DNA of 64,000 nt, from contig NZ_QMDI01000002.1 of assembly GCF_003336755.1 (NCBI RefSeq), forward strand, positions 806,001 through 870,000. Direction: 5' to 3'. The notes beneath the pieces were generated by a model. It ran no database searches, was not told where the DNA came from, and worked only from the letters and a program-made list of their open reading frames with translations. Position numbers and translations under genes: made by a program. This document shows positions 44,806 through 53,963 of the stretch, in pieces. Origin of the DNA: Elioraea thermophila (ex Habib et al. 2022). GTDB lineage: Bacteria > Pseudomonadota > Alphaproteobacteria > Acetobacterales > Acetobacteraceae. Each line of letters begins with the position of its first letter. The stretch's first letter is position 1.

Positions 44806-46197
44806 CTAGAGGGGCGCGAGTGTTGCCGGCGCGAGGGCGGCTTCGATCGTGCGCGCGAGCCTGAGCGCGCGGGCGTCCTCGTAGAGCGGGGCGACGATCT
44901 GCACCGCGCGCGGCAAACCGTCTTCACCGAGCCCTGCCGGCACCGCCACGGCCGGCTGGCGCGAGAGGTTGAAGGCGAAGGTCCAGGGCGCCCAGCGTTG
45001 CCAGAGCTCCTCCTCCGGCCGCTCGAGCGGTTCGTCGGCGCGCGGAGCCGGGCCGGGAACGACAGGGCAGAGCAGCGCGTCGTATCGCCGGAGGAACGCG
45101 GCGAGCCCATGCGCGATCTCGATCGCCGCCGCCTGCACGGAGAGATATTCGCCCGCGCTCATCGGCGGGGCGCGTTCGGCGAGCGCAAGAAGGGCAGGAT
45201 CGAGCAGGTCGCGGCGTTCGGGAGGAATCGAGGCGACCAGGCGGGCGAGCGCATTGGCCCAGACCTGCACGAACACCGCCCGCGCATCCGGGATCACGGG
45301 GTCGGCCTCCTCGATGATGGCGCCGGCCTCGCCGAGCGCCTCGGCCGCGCGCTCCACCGCCGCCCATTGGCTGGCCTCGGCGGGCGGGTCGAAGCCGAGG
45401 CGGCGCACGAGCGCCACGCGCAGCCCCTCGATCGGCGCATCGATGTCGTCGAGCCAACCGCGCGGCGGATCGGGCAAGGCGAACGGATCGCGCCAGTCGT
45501 GGCGGCTCATCGCGGCGAGCATCAGTGCGGCGTCGGCGACGCTGCGCGTCATCGGCCCGGCCACCGCCACCTGCGCGAAGGCACCGAGCGGCCATTGCGG
45601 CACCCGCCCGAACGTCGGTTTCACGCCGACGATGCCGCACCAGGCGGCGGGAATGCGGATCGAGCCGCCGGCATCGGTGCCGATGTGCAACGGCCCGTAG
45701 CCCGCGGCGGCAGCCGCCCCGGCGCCGGAGGAGGAGCCGCCGGGCGTGCACCGCGCATCCCAGGGGTTGCGGGTCGTTCCGTTCAAGGGACAGTCGCCCG
45801 GTGATTTCCAGCCGAACTCCGTCGTCGTCGTTTTGCCGAGGATGACGCAGCCGGCCGCCTTCAGGGCGGCCACCGCGGGTGCGTCGTGCGACGCGGGGCG
45901 GGGGTCGGTGACGCGGCTGCCGCGACGGGTGGGAAAACCCGCCAGATCCATCAGGTCCTTCACGGTGGCCGGCACGCCGTCCAGCGGGGAGAGCGGGCGG
46001 CCCGCGAACCAGCGGTTTTCGGCTTCGCGCGCCGCCCGCAGCGCGCCCTCCGCATCCACCAGCACCATCGCGTTGAGGGTCGGCTCGAGCCGGGCGATGC
46101 GGGAAAGGGCGGCCTCCGCCACCTCGACCGGCGAGAGATCACGGCGGGCATAAGCACGGGCGAGGGTGGTGGCGGACAAGGTGGCGGTGTCGCTCAT
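44806..46197 (-). CDS. Amidase-signature family hydrolase (amidase 1)
   Basis: A 463-residue amidase with the Ser-cisSer-Lys triad: Lys in PATVKDLMDLAG (near residue 80), cis-Ser in the CTPGGSSSGAGAA motif (near 152) and the nucleophile in IGTDAGGSIRIPAAWCG (near 176). Hydrolyses a carboxamide or related amide; the substrate is not predictable. No signal peptide. It lies 7 bp after the gamma-glutamyltransferase-like gene. A second amidase in the same run (48280-49680) is clearly a separate paralogue, with different loops. Confidence 0.9.
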   Translation of the reverse strand: MSDTATLSATTLARAYARRDLSPVEVAEAALSRIARLEPTLNAMVLVDAEGALRAAREAENRWFAGRPLSPLDGVPATVKDLMDLAGFPTRRGSRVTDPRPASHDAPAVAALKAAGCVILGKTTTTEFGWKSPGDCPLNGTTRNPWDARCTPGGSSSGAGAAAAAGYGPLHIGTDAGGSIRIPAAWCGIVGVKPTFGRVPQWPLGAFAQVAVAGPMTRSVADAALMLAAMSRHDWRDPFALPDPPRGWLDDIDAPIEGLRVALVRRLGFDPPAEASQWAAVERAAEALGEAGAIIEEADPVIPDARAVFVQVWANALARLVASIPPERRDLLDPALLALAERAPPMSAGEYLSVQAAAIEIAHGLAAFLRRYDALLCPVVPGPAPRADEPLERPEEELWQRWAPWTFAFNLSRQPAVAVPAGLGEDGLPRAVQIVAPLYEDARALRLARTIEAALAPATLAPL

Positions 46198-46204
46198 GCC
46201 GCGC

Positions 46205-47782
46205 TCAGGCGACCGCGATGGCGGCGCTACCCGGCGTCATCACGTCGGAGATGCCGGTGCACGTTCCCTCCGTTTCGCGGACGATCAGGTTCGGACAGGC
46301 ATAGTTGACGGGAAGCACCGTGTGCTCGATCTCCTCCGCACCGAAGCGGTCGCGCAGCGCGGCACGAATCAGGGGATCAAGGCGCGGGTCCATCGCCACG
46401 CCGGTCTCGCCCGAGACGTCGATCCGCGGATGATGGGCGGCGGCGGTCGCGTCCATGCCGAATTCGAGCACGAAAAGGAGGATCTGAACGACGGCAGCGA
46501 GGATCCGCCGTCCGCCCGAGGCGCCGGCGGCGAGCACGGGGCGGCCATCGCGGGCGACGATCACCGGGCACATGTTGCACAGCGGCCGCTTGGCGGGGCC
46601 GATGGCGTTCGGCGTGCCGGGACGGGGGTCGAACCAGAACACGCCGTTGTTCATCAGGATCCCCGTGGCGGGCAGAACGACCCGGCTGCCGAACGAGGAG
46701 AGCAGCGTGGAGGTGAGCGAGACCATGGTGCCCTCGCCATCCACCGCGGTGAGATGCGTGGTGCAGGCCTCCGCCGCGCGCGGATGCGCGGCGGGGTCAC
46801 CGAGTGAAGCGAGGCGTTCGCGGTAGGCCCCCTGCAGGGCTTCGGCGAGGGCGGCGAAGAAGGCCGCGTCTGGCCCGGCGAAACGCAGCGGGGCGAGTGC
46901 CTCGAGCACGCGAGCGAGGGTGGGCGCCGCGGTCAGCCCGCCCGCGCCCTGCACAGCGGTGTTGCGCCACGGGTGCAGGCTCGGCGCCGTCACGCGCGCC
47001 GCACACCGCGCGAGGTCCTCGGCGTCGAGCACGCCGCCCAGTGCGGCGACGTCGGCGGCGATCGCGTGCGCGATCTCACCGCGATAGAAATCCTCGGCAC
47101 CGGCGTCGGCAAGCCGCTCCAGCGTGTCGGCGAGCCGCCCCAGCCTGAGCCGCTTCAGCGGCCCGACATAGGGTGGTGCGGGCACAAGCCCGTCCGGCAG
47201 ATAGATCCGCGCAGCCTCGTCGTAGCGGCGAAGATCGGCCCCGGCGGAGGCGATCTTCAGCGCAACGAACCAGTCCGCGGCGAGCCCCGCCCGCGCCTCG
47301 GCGATGGCAGGAAGAAGCAGCTCGCGCCACGGCAGCCGGCCCCAGCGCCGATGGAGTTCGGCATAGCCCGCCACCGCCGCAGGCACGACGAAGGAAAGAG
47401 GCCCGTGCACGTTCCGCTCGCCGGCCACATTCGGCCACGCGAACAGGTGCTGCGACGTGCCGGGAACGATCGGGAAGGCGGCCGGATCGAGCCGCGCCGG
47501 CGAGAGGGGGCCGAAGTCGACCACGTGGGCGCGCGCCTCTCCCGCCGGATGGATCAGCGCGAAGCCGACGCCACCCAAGCCCGAGTTCCACGGCTCGACG
47601 GCGGCGAGCACGAAGGCTGCCGCCACGGCGGCATCCGCCGCCGTGCCGCCGGCGGCGAGCACCTCGGCACCGACCTCCGCCGCGCGCCCCGCCTGCGCGA
47701 CCACGACGCCCCTCGCCCCGCGCGCGGGCGGCTTGGCGATGATCCAGTTCTGCACGCGCTGCGAGAGCGAAGGGGCGCTCAT
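46205..47782 (-). CDS. Gamma-glutamyltransferase family protein, no signal peptide
   Basis: A 525-residue Ntn-hydrolase of the GGT family. The N-terminal part (AAEVGAEVLAAGGTAADAAVAA) and the autocleavage/nucleophile Thr region (ACTTHLTAVDGEGTMVSLT, near residue 335) are present, followed by FWFDPRPGTPN and GASGGRRIL. True GGTs are periplasmic, but this one starts with a polar cytosolic N terminus, as do several GGT-family acylases. It may cleave a gamma-glutamyl or other acyl amide. It lies between RidA (10 bp) and amidase 1 (7 bp). Confidence 0.87.
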   Translation of the reverse strand: MSAPSLSQRVQNWIIAKPPARGARGVVVAQAGRAAEVGAEVLAAGGTAADAAVAAAFVLAAVEPWNSGLGGVGFALIHPAGEARAHVVDFGPLSPARLDPAAFPIVPGTSQHLFAWPNVAGERNVHGPLSFVVPAAVAGYAELHRRWGRLPWRELLLPAIAEARAGLAADWFVALKIASAGADLRRYDEAARIYLPDGLVPAPPYVGPLKRLRLGRLADTLERLADAGAEDFYRGEIAHAIAADVAALGGVLDAEDLARCAARVTAPSLHPWRNTAVQGAGGLTAAPTLARVLEALAPLRFAGPDAAFFAALAEALQGAYRERLASLGDPAAHPRAAEACTTHLTAVDGEGTMVSLTSTLLSSFGSRVVLPATGILMNNGVFWFDPRPGTPNAIGPAKRPLCNMCPVIVARDGRPVLAAGASGGRRILAAVVQILLFVLEFGMDATAAAHHPRIDVSGETGVAMDPRLDPLIRAALRDRFGAEEIEHTVLPVNYACPNLIVRETEGTCTGISDVMTPGSAAIAVA

Positions 47783-47792
47783 GCGCGACGAG

Positions 47793-48248
47793 TCAACGCA
47801 CCGCGACCGCGGCGATCTCGACCTTCACGTCGCGCGGCAGGCGGGCGACCTGCACGGTGGCGCGCGCGGGCGGGTTGGTCGGGAAGTAGGTGGCATAGAC
47901 CGCGTTCATGCGCGGGAACTCGTCCAGATCCTTCAGGAACACGGTGACCGAGACGATGTTCGCCATCGTCATGCCGGCGGCTTCGACCACGGCCTTGAGG
48001 TTGTCGAGCACGAGCTTCGTTTCCTCCTCGATCGTGCCGTGGCGCACCTGGTTGGTCGCCGGGTCGATCGCGATCTGGCCGGCGAGCCAGAGGATGTTTC
48101 CGGTCTGCACCGCCTGGCTGTAGGGGCCGATCGCGGCCGGCGCGTTCGGGGTGGAGACGATCCGTCGCTCCTGCGCGCCAAGCGGCGCCGCCAGCAGGAA
48201 CACGCCGCAGGCGGCGAGGGCGATGGTCAATCGGTGCGTGACGGCCAT
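47793..48248 (-). CDS. Exported RidA family protein
   Basis: A 151-residue RidA/YjgF-family protein. Cytosolic RidA hydrolyses reactive enamine/imine intermediates. The family core is intact: APAAIGPYSQAVQTGNILWLAGQIAIDP, FLKDLDEFPRMNAVYATYF, and the PPARATVQVARLP segment with the catalytic-type Arg. Unusually, the first 25 residues are a signal peptide (LTIALAACGVFLLAAPLGA-QE), so it should be periplasmic. It lies 31 bp after amidase 2 and 10 bp before the GGT-like gene, suggesting it handles a product of one of these hydrolases. Confidence 0.88.
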   Translation of the reverse strand: MAVTHRLTIALAACGVFLLAAPLGAQERRIVSTPNAPAAIGPYSQAVQTGNILWLAGQIAIDPATNQVRHGTIEEETKLVLDNLKAVVEAAGMTMANIVSVTVFLKDLDEFPRMNAVYATYFPTNPPARATVQVARLPRDVKVEIAAVAVR

Positions 48249-48279
48249 GGTTCGTTCTCCCGCTCGTTGTCCGTTCGGA

Positions 48280-49680
48280 TCATGATGCGACCGGGTCGGT
48301 CACCGCCGCCTCGCCCGCCCGCGCCTCGATGATTTCGGCCAACTCCAGGCAGAGATCCTCGCGGAAGCGGTCGGCGACGATCTGCACGCCGAGCCGCACC
48401 CCGTCGTGCACGAGGTCGGTCGGCACCACCGCGCCGGGCAGACCGAGGAAGTTGAACACGTAGAGCGTTTCCTGCGCGCGCAGGATGCGCTTCTGGCCTT
48501 CCGGAGTCTGATCGAGATCGATCGGGAAGGGTGGTTCCCGGCTCACCGGACAGAGCAGGGCGGTGTGGCGGGCGAAGAAGCGCTGCCAGTCGCGCAGGAT
48601 GGCGGTGCGGCGGGCGAGGCCGGCGTGGAACGCCTCGTCCTTCGGCGCCGGCACGTTGGCGCACCAGCCACGCCAGGACCGCTTCGTCGCCTCGTCGCCG
48701 TTCGCCTCGATCAGTGGCGTCATGAAGCGCATGGAATCCGCCATCAGCACGGCGCGCCAAAGGGCGGCCGCCTCGTCCCAATGCGGGGGATCGACCTCCT
48801 CGATCACGCAACCGGCTTCCGAGAGGAAGCGGGCAGCACGACGCAGCGCCTCGGCGACCGGCGGGTCGGCGCCGAGCAGGGCGAGCGCGACACGGCGCGG
48901 GCGCGGGGCGGGCGGCCCCTCGAAGGGAACGGGCGCGTGCCAGGGGTCGGGGTGCCCCGGCGCCATCATGGCGACCAGCGCAGCGCGCAGATCCGCCACG
49001 GTGCGCGCCAGCGGCCCCTGCACGGAAAAGAGCTGCATCGCGATCGGCCGCTCCGTCGTGCCGGCCGACGGGTTGAAGGCCGGCACGCGCCCGAGCGAGG
49101 GGCGAATACCCATCACGCCACAGGCATAGGCCGGATAGCGGATGGAACCGCCGATGTCGTTGCCGTGCGCGATCGCTCCCATGCCGGAGGCGAGCGCGGC
49201 CGACGCACCGCCGGAGGAGCCGCCGGGGGTGAGCGCAGGGTTCCAGGGGTTCAGCGTGCGCCCGTGCAGCGCGTTGTCGGTGAAGAAGCGGTACGAGTAG
49301 GCCGGCGTGTTGGTGCGCCCCGCGGGAATGGCGCCCGCACGGCGAAGGTTCGCCACCACCGCCGAGTCGTCGGGAGCGATCAGGTCGCGATAAGCGACGA
49401 CGCCGTTCGTCGTCGCGTAGCCCTTCTGGTCGACGTTGACCTTGATCGTCACCGGCACGCCGTGCAGCGGCCCCACCGCCTCGCCCGCCGCCACGGCGCG
49501 ATCGGCGGCCTCGGCCAGCGCGAGCGCCTCCTCGGGGCGGAGCTCCACCACGGCGTTCACACGGCGGTTGACCGCTTCGATGCGGCTCAGGAACGACCGC
49601 ATCACCTCGACGGCGGAAGCCGCGCGGGTGCGAATGAGTCTCGCCTGAGCCAGCGCGGAAAGCCGCCACAGTTCGCTCAT
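48280..49680 (-). CDS. Amidase-signature family hydrolase (amidase 2)
   Basis: A 466-residue amidase with the catalytic triad visible as Lys in VPVTIKVNVDQKG (near residue 81), cis-Ser in LTPGGSSGGASAALASGMG (near 156), and Ser in GNDIGGSIRYPAYACG (near 180). No signal peptide. It differs from amidase 1 over most of its length and has a longer C-terminal region with RQ-like spacing. It lies 5 bp after the crotonase gene, so it belongs to the CoA-pathway part of the run. It may release the free acid that is then activated with CoA. Substrate unknown. Confidence 0.9.
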   Translation of the reverse strand: MSELWRLSALAQARLIRTRAASAVEVMRSFLSRIEAVNRRVNAVVELRPEEALALAEAADRAVAAGEAVGPLHGVPVTIKVNVDQKGYATTNGVVAYRDLIAPDDSAVVANLRRAGAIPAGRTNTPAYSYRFFTDNALHGRTLNPWNPALTPGGSSGGASAALASGMGAIAHGNDIGGSIRYPAYACGVMGIRPSLGRVPAFNPSAGTTERPIAMQLFSVQGPLARTVADLRAALVAMMAPGHPDPWHAPVPFEGPPAPRPRRVALALLGADPPVAEALRRAARFLSEAGCVIEEVDPPHWDEAAALWRAVLMADSMRFMTPLIEANGDEATKRSWRGWCANVPAPKDEAFHAGLARRTAILRDWQRFFARHTALLCPVSREPPFPIDLDQTPEGQKRILRAQETLYVFNFLGLPGAVVPTDLVHDGVRLGVQIVADRFREDLCLELAEIIEARAGEAAVTDPVAS

Positions 49681-49685
49681 CCGTT

Positions 49686-50462
49686 CTACTCTCCCCGGAA
49701 GTCCGGCGCGCGCTTGTCGAAGAAGGCGCGCTTGCCCTCGGCATGGTCGGCGCTGAGGAAGAGGGCCGCCTGCAGGTCGCGCTCCCGCGCGAGCGATTCG
49801 GCAAGTCCCGCGGCAAGGGCGGCCTTGGTCAGCGCAAGCGAGAGGGGGGCCTTGGCGGCGAGCAAGAGCGCGCGCGCCTTCGCCTCCTCGAGCGCGCGGC
49901 CGGGTGGCGCGAGGCGGTCGACCAGGCCCATCTCGTGCGCTCGCGCGGCATCGATCGTCTCGCCGAACAGCAGGATTTCGCGCGCTCTCCCCTCGCCCAC
50001 CCGCCGCGGCAGAGTGTGCAAGAGGCCGAGATCGGGAATCAGCCCGACCTGGCCGAAGGTGGCGCGGAACAACGCATCACCGGCGGCGACCACGTGATCG
50101 GAGGCGCAGGCGAGCGAGATTCCCGCCCCCGCACACCACCCCTCGATCGCGCACACGATCGGCACGCGGGCCTCGATCATCGCCCTGATCAGGCGATGGC
50201 TGCGGCGCATGCGCTCGCGCCCCGCCGCCAGCGAAGCGATCTCCATCGCGCCGAGATCGCCGCCCGAACAGAAATGCCCGCCCGCCCCCGTCAGCACCAC
50301 GGCGCGCACGTCGCCGTCGCTCTCGATCTCCTCGAGCGCCTCCGCGAGCATGGCGCGCATCGCCATGCTGAGCGCGTTGCGTTTCGCCGGCTGATTGAGG
50401 GTGAGGATGGCGAGCGGCCCCTCGCGGGCGATGAGGACGGGGGGCGTGTCGGCAAGGCTCAT
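49686..50462 (-). CDS. Crotonase-family protein (enoyl-CoA hydratase/isomerase type)
   Basis: A 258-residue crotonase. Oxyanion-hole segments are HFCSGGDLGAM (near 66-76) and GWCAGAGISLA (near 108-118). The catalytic position in FGQVGLIPDLG shows Asp where hydratases carry the second Glu, and the first Glu is not obvious. This resembles isomerase-type members (PaaG-like) more than a classic hydratase. Reaction uncertain: double-bond isomerisation, hydration or retro-aldol. Its ATG overlaps the CoA-transferase B stop by 4 bp, so its supply of CoA substrate is linked to the transferase. Confidence 0.86.
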   Translation of the reverse strand: MSLADTPPVLIAREGPLAILTLNQPAKRNALSMAMRAMLAEALEEIESDGDVRAVVLTGAGGHFCSGGDLGAMEIASLAAGRERMRRSHRLIRAMIEARVPIVCAIEGWCAGAGISLACASDHVVAAGDALFRATFGQVGLIPDLGLLHTLPRRVGEGRAREILLFGETIDAARAHEMGLVDRLAPPGRALEEAKARALLLAAKAPLSLALTKAALAAGLAESLARERDLQAALFLSADHAEGKRAFFDKRAPDFRGE

Positions 50463-51124
50463 GCGAAGCGAAGCGGGGCGTCGGTGCGGGACTGCAGGGA
50501 TTCGCGCGAGAGGCCGGCGACCATCTCGCGCACAAGGAAGCCCTCGGCGGTGACGTCGATCACCGCGAGGTCCGTGTAAACCCGAGACACGCAGCGCGGC
50601 GCGGTCAAGGGATAGCGGCAGCGGCGGACCAGGCGCGGCGTGCCGTCCTTGGTCGTATGCTCCATCAGCACCCAGACGCGACGAGCGCCGGCGGCAAGGT
50701 CCATGGCACCGCCGACGGCGGGCGCCTTCTCGTTGGAGGCGAGCGCCCAGTTGGCGAGATCCCCGTTTTCCGCCACCTCGAAGGCGCCGAGCACGGCGAG
50801 ATCGAGCCGCCCGCCGCGAATCAGCGCGAAACTGTCCGCCTGCGAGACGAAGCTGCCACCGGGTCGCAGCGTGACCATCTGCTTGCCGGCGTTGATCAGC
50901 CAGGGATCCTCCTCCCCCGGCAGAGGGGCGGGGCCCATGGCGATCACGCCGTTCTCGGACTGGAAGATCACCTCGCGGTCGGGCGGCACGTGGTCGGCGA
51001 CCAGGGTGGGCAGGCCGATGCCGAGGTTCACCACCCAGCCCTCGGGAATGTCGGCCGCCACCCGTGCCGCCATCGCCGCCCGATCACGCCGCGCGAGCCC
51101 GATCGTCTCCGTCTTTACGGCCAC
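50459..51124 (-). CDS. 3-oxoacid/3-oxoadipate-type CoA-transferase subunit B
   Basis: A 221-residue beta subunit of a family I CoA-transferase. The catalytic Glu motif is in IFQSENGVIAMGPAP (ENG, near residue 55), with GIGLPTLVADHVP before it and GGSFVSQADSFALIRGG after. The start is a GTG at 51124 with a strong GGGAGG ribosome-binding site. No ATG fits before the conserved N-terminal helix. Forms the active enzyme with subunit A (14 bp upstream). Acceptor acid unknown. Confidence 0.92.
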   Translation of the reverse strand: MAVKTETIGLARRDRAAMAARVAADIPEGWVVNLGIGLPTLVADHVPPDREVIFQSENGVIAMGPAPLPGEEDPWLINAGKQMVTLRPGGSFVSQADSFALIRGGRLDLAVLGAFEVAENGDLANWALASNEKAPAVGGAMDLAAGARRVWVLMEHTTKDGTPRLVRRCRYPLTAPRCVSRVYTDLAVIDVTAEGFLVREMVAGLSRESLQSRTDAPLRFA

Positions 51125-51138
51125 CCCCCAGCCTCCCG

Positions 51139-51822
51139 TCACGTCAGCCTCGGCGAACCATAGGGGATGTGTACCACCCGGTCCACGAACACGCCCGGGG
51201 TGACGATGCGCTCGGGGTCGAGGGTGCCGAGCGGCACGACATGATGCACCTGTGCGATGGTCAGTCGCGCGGCCATCGCCATCACCGGGTTGAAGTTCCG
51301 CCCCGACTTGCGGAAGGTGAGGTTGCCCCAGCGGTCTGCCTCCCACGCCTCGATCAGCGCGACGTCGCCGGGCAGGGCATGTTCCAGCACGCAGGCGCGG
51401 CCGCCGAAAATCCGCGTCTCCTTGCCTTCCGCCAGCAGCGTGCCGGCGGCGGTCGGCGTGTAGAAGGCCGGAATGCCGGCACCGGCCGCGCGCAACCGTT
51501 CCGCCAGCGTGCCCTGCGGCACGATCTCGAGCTCGATGCGGCCCTCGCGATAGAGCTCCTCCAGCACCACCGAGCCGCGCGAGCGCGGATAGGAGCAGAT
51601 CACCTTGCGCACGCGTCCCTCGGCCATCAGCCGCGCGAGCCCGTGCGTGCCGGTGCCGGCGTTGTTGGAGACGACGACGAGGTCGCGCACCCCCTTCTCG
51701 CACAGCGCCTCGATCAGGTGGTTCGGGGTTCCGACCTGGCCGAAGCCGCCGATCAGCACCGTCATGCCGTCTGCGACCGGTTCCACCGCCTCGCGGGCGG
51801 AGGCGACGATCTTGTCGATCAT
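51139..51822 (-). CDS. 3-oxoacid/3-oxoadipate-type CoA-transferase subunit A
   Basis: A 227-residue alpha subunit. The CoA-binding GGFGQVGTPNHLIEAL and NNAGTGTHGLARLM segments, CSYPRSRGS, and the VPQGTLAERLRAAGAGIPAFYTPTA stretch all resemble PcaI/ScoA-type subunits (from memory). With subunit B it moves CoA from a donor such as succinyl-CoA to a carboxylate. The ATG overlaps the stop of the acyl-CoA synthetase gene by 4 bp. Having both a transferase and an ADP-forming synthetase in one run implies two acids to be activated, or reversible use. Confidence 0.92.
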   Translation of the reverse strand: MIDKIVASAREAVEPVADGMTVLIGGFGQVGTPNHLIEALCEKGVRDLVVVSNNAGTGTHGLARLMAEGRVRKVICSYPRSRGSVVLEELYREGRIELEIVPQGTLAERLRAAGAGIPAFYTPTAAGTLLAEGKETRIFGGRACVLEHALPGDVALIEAWEADRWGNLTFRKSGRNFNPVMAMAARLTIAQVHHVVPLGTLDPERIVTPGVFVDRVVHIPYGSPRLT

Positions 51823-53963
51823 GCGCGTGCCGGATCGTTCTGGCTGGCGAACTCGAGCGCCGCATCGAGGGCGACGACGCCGCGGCCCCGTTCGAGAACG
51901 GCGAGCGGGTTGACGTCGATTCCCCTGAGGTTGGCCGGGGCGGCGGCGGCGAAGGCGGAAAGGCGCGCGAGCGCCTCGGCGAGTGCAGCGACATCCGCTT
52001 TCGGCCGCCCGCGCGCGCCATCGAGCAGGGGAAAGCCGCGCAAGGACCGGATCATCGCTTCCGCCTCCATCGTGCCGAAGGGGCAAGGAGCGAGGGCCAA
52101 GTCGCGCAGAACCTCGACGAAGATTCCCCCCAAGCCCACCATCGCCACGGGGCCGAAGACGGGATCGCGCGCGAAGCCGATGGCGCATTCGGCGATCGGG
52201 CGCAGCATCGGGGTGACCAGCACACCGCGCAACCGCGCGTGCGGCGCGCGGGTGGCGACGGAGGCCAGGATGCGGGCGAAGCCCTCGCGCACGGCCGCCT
52301 CGTCCGCGAGGCCGAGCAGCACGCCACCCGCTTCGCTCTTGTGCAAGAGGTCGGGCGAGACGGCCTTGAGCACGACGGGGAAGCCGAAGCGACGCGCGGC
52401 GGCGACGGCCTCCTCGGCGGTCGCGCACACCACCTCCTCAGGTGTGGCGATGCCGATCGCGCGCAGGAGACGTTTCGCTTCCGTCTCGTCCGCCGGCCCC
52501 TCCGGCAGGTCGGGCATCGGAACGAGGGGCGGCCGCGTCGGCATTCGCGCGAAGGCCTCGCCGAACCGGCCCATGGCGGCGACGGCACGCACCGCACGCG
52601 AGGGGTCGGGGAAGACGAGGAAACCGTCCTCCTCGTAGGCGCGCTGCACCTCGGGTGGGGCGAGGATGGAGAGAATGAACAGCCGGTCGGGGAAACGGGC
52701 GAGGATCTCCTTCAGCTGCGCGCGCAAGGCGGGGGCGACGGAAGGCGAGGCGCCGACCTGGGTGAAGAAGCCGATCGCCGAAGGGTAGCCGCCTTCGGCC
52801 AGCATCGTTTCCGTGAAGGCGCCGACGAGGCGCATGTCGTTGAAGGCTTGCGCGGTGCAATCGACCGGATTGGCGGGGGCGCAGAACGGCACGAGGGCGC
52901 GGAGTTTCGCTTGTGCCGCTTCGGGCATCGGCGGCATGGCGAGCCCCGCTTCCTCCGCCGCATCCGCGATCAGCACGCCGCCGCCGCCGGAGATGGTGAC
53001 CACGCCGAGCGCGTTGGGATGCGGATAGAGGCGGCGCGTCGCCGCCTGCACGACATCGACCAGTTCCTCGGCGTCGCGCGCGCGATGGGCGCCGTGCGCG
53101 CGTACCACCGCGTCGAACACGGCATCGTCGCCCGCCAGCGCAGCGGTGTGGCTGCGCGCCGCCGCCGCACCGAGGCGCGACCGCCCGACCTTCAGCAGCA
53201 CCACCGGCTTGCGCGCGGCCCGCGCCGCCTCGAGGGCGGAGCGGAAGGCCGCACCATCCTTCAGCCCCTCGAGATAGGCCGCGATCACGTCCACTTCGGG
53301 GTCGGCGACGAAGGCGGCGATCAGTTCGGAGACCGAAACGTCGGCCTCGTTGCCGGTGGTGACGAGTTTCGGCGTGCCGACCCCGCGGTCGCGGAACAGG
53401 GCGAAGAGATGGGTGCCGAAGGCGCCCGACTGCGAAGCGATGGCGACCCGACCGGGCAGCGGCCAGCCGTTCTCGAAGGAGGAGGAGAAGATCGGGAAGT
53501 AGCCGCGCGTGGCATCGAACAGGCCGAGGCAGTTCGGGCCCAGGAGGCGCAAGCCCCCCGCACGCGCCTCGGCGACCAAGGCGCGTTCCAGCGCTGCGCC
53601 CTCCTCCCCGGTCTCGCCGAAGCCCGCGGTGAAGACGATCGCCGCCCCCACCCCCTTGCGCACGCAAGCCCGCACCGCCTCGAGCGCGGCCTCCTTCGGC
53701 ACGGCGATGATCGCCGCCTCCACCGTCCCCGGTACGGCATCAAGGCTCGGGAAGGCGGGCAGTCCCTGCACGGTGCGCCGGTTCGGGTTCACCGGATGGA
53801 TCGTGCCCGGAAAGTTCCGCGCTCGCATGTAGGCGATCGGCCGACCGCCGATTCGCGTGGGATCGTCGGAGGCCCCGAGGATGGCGATCGAAGCCGGGCG
53901 AAGGAGGGCGTCGAGCCCGCCCGTGGGAGCCATCGCCGCGACGCGCCCCGCAGCCGTGCTCAC
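51819..53963 (-). CDS. ADP-forming acyl-CoA synthetase (acetate--CoA ligase family)
   Basis: About 714 residues from a GTG start. Domain order is CoA-binding (ILGASDDPTRIGGRPI), succinyl-CoA-ligase-like (ASQSGAFGTHL; phospho-His in AARSHTAALAGDD) and C-terminal ATP-grasp (PVVLKAVSPDLLHKSEAGGV). Makes an acyl-CoA, ADP and phosphate, or runs in reverse to make ATP. The GTG at 53963 gives a GTGA overlap with the thiolase-fold gene stop; an ATG at 53933 is the alternative. Single-polypeptide type. It is coupled to the thiolase-fold gene upstream and CoA-transferase downstream. Confidence 0.9.
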   Translation of the reverse strand: MSTAAGRVAAMAPTGGLDALLRPASIAILGASDDPTRIGGRPIAYMRARNFPGTIHPVNPNRRTVQGLPAFPSLDAVPGTVEAAIIAVPKEAALEAVRACVRKGVGAAIVFTAGFGETGEEGAALERALVAEARAGGLRLLGPNCLGLFDATRGYFPIFSSSFENGWPLPGRVAIASQSGAFGTHLFALFRDRGVGTPKLVTTGNEADVSVSELIAAFVADPEVDVIAAYLEGLKDGAAFRSALEAARAARKPVVLLKVGRSRLGAAAARSHTAALAGDDAVFDAVVRAHGAHRARDAEELVDVVQAATRRLYPHPNALGVVTISGGGGVLIADAAEEAGLAMPPMPEAAQAKLRALVPFCAPANPVDCTAQAFNDMRLVGAFTETMLAEGGYPSAIGFFTQVGASPSVAPALRAQLKEILARFPDRLFILSILAPPEVQRAYEEDGFLVFPDPSRAVRAVAAMGRFGEAFARMPTRPPLVPMPDLPEGPADETEAKRLLRAIGIATPEEVVCATAEEAVAAARRFGFPVVLKAVSPDLLHKSEAGGVLLGLADEAAVREGFARILASVATRAPHARLRGVLVTPMLRPIAECAIGFARDPVFGPVAMVGLGGIFVEVLRDLALAPCPFGTMEAEAMIRSLRGFPLLDGARGRPKADVAALAEALARLSAFAAAAPANLRGIDVNPLAVLERGRGVVALDAALEFASQNDPARA

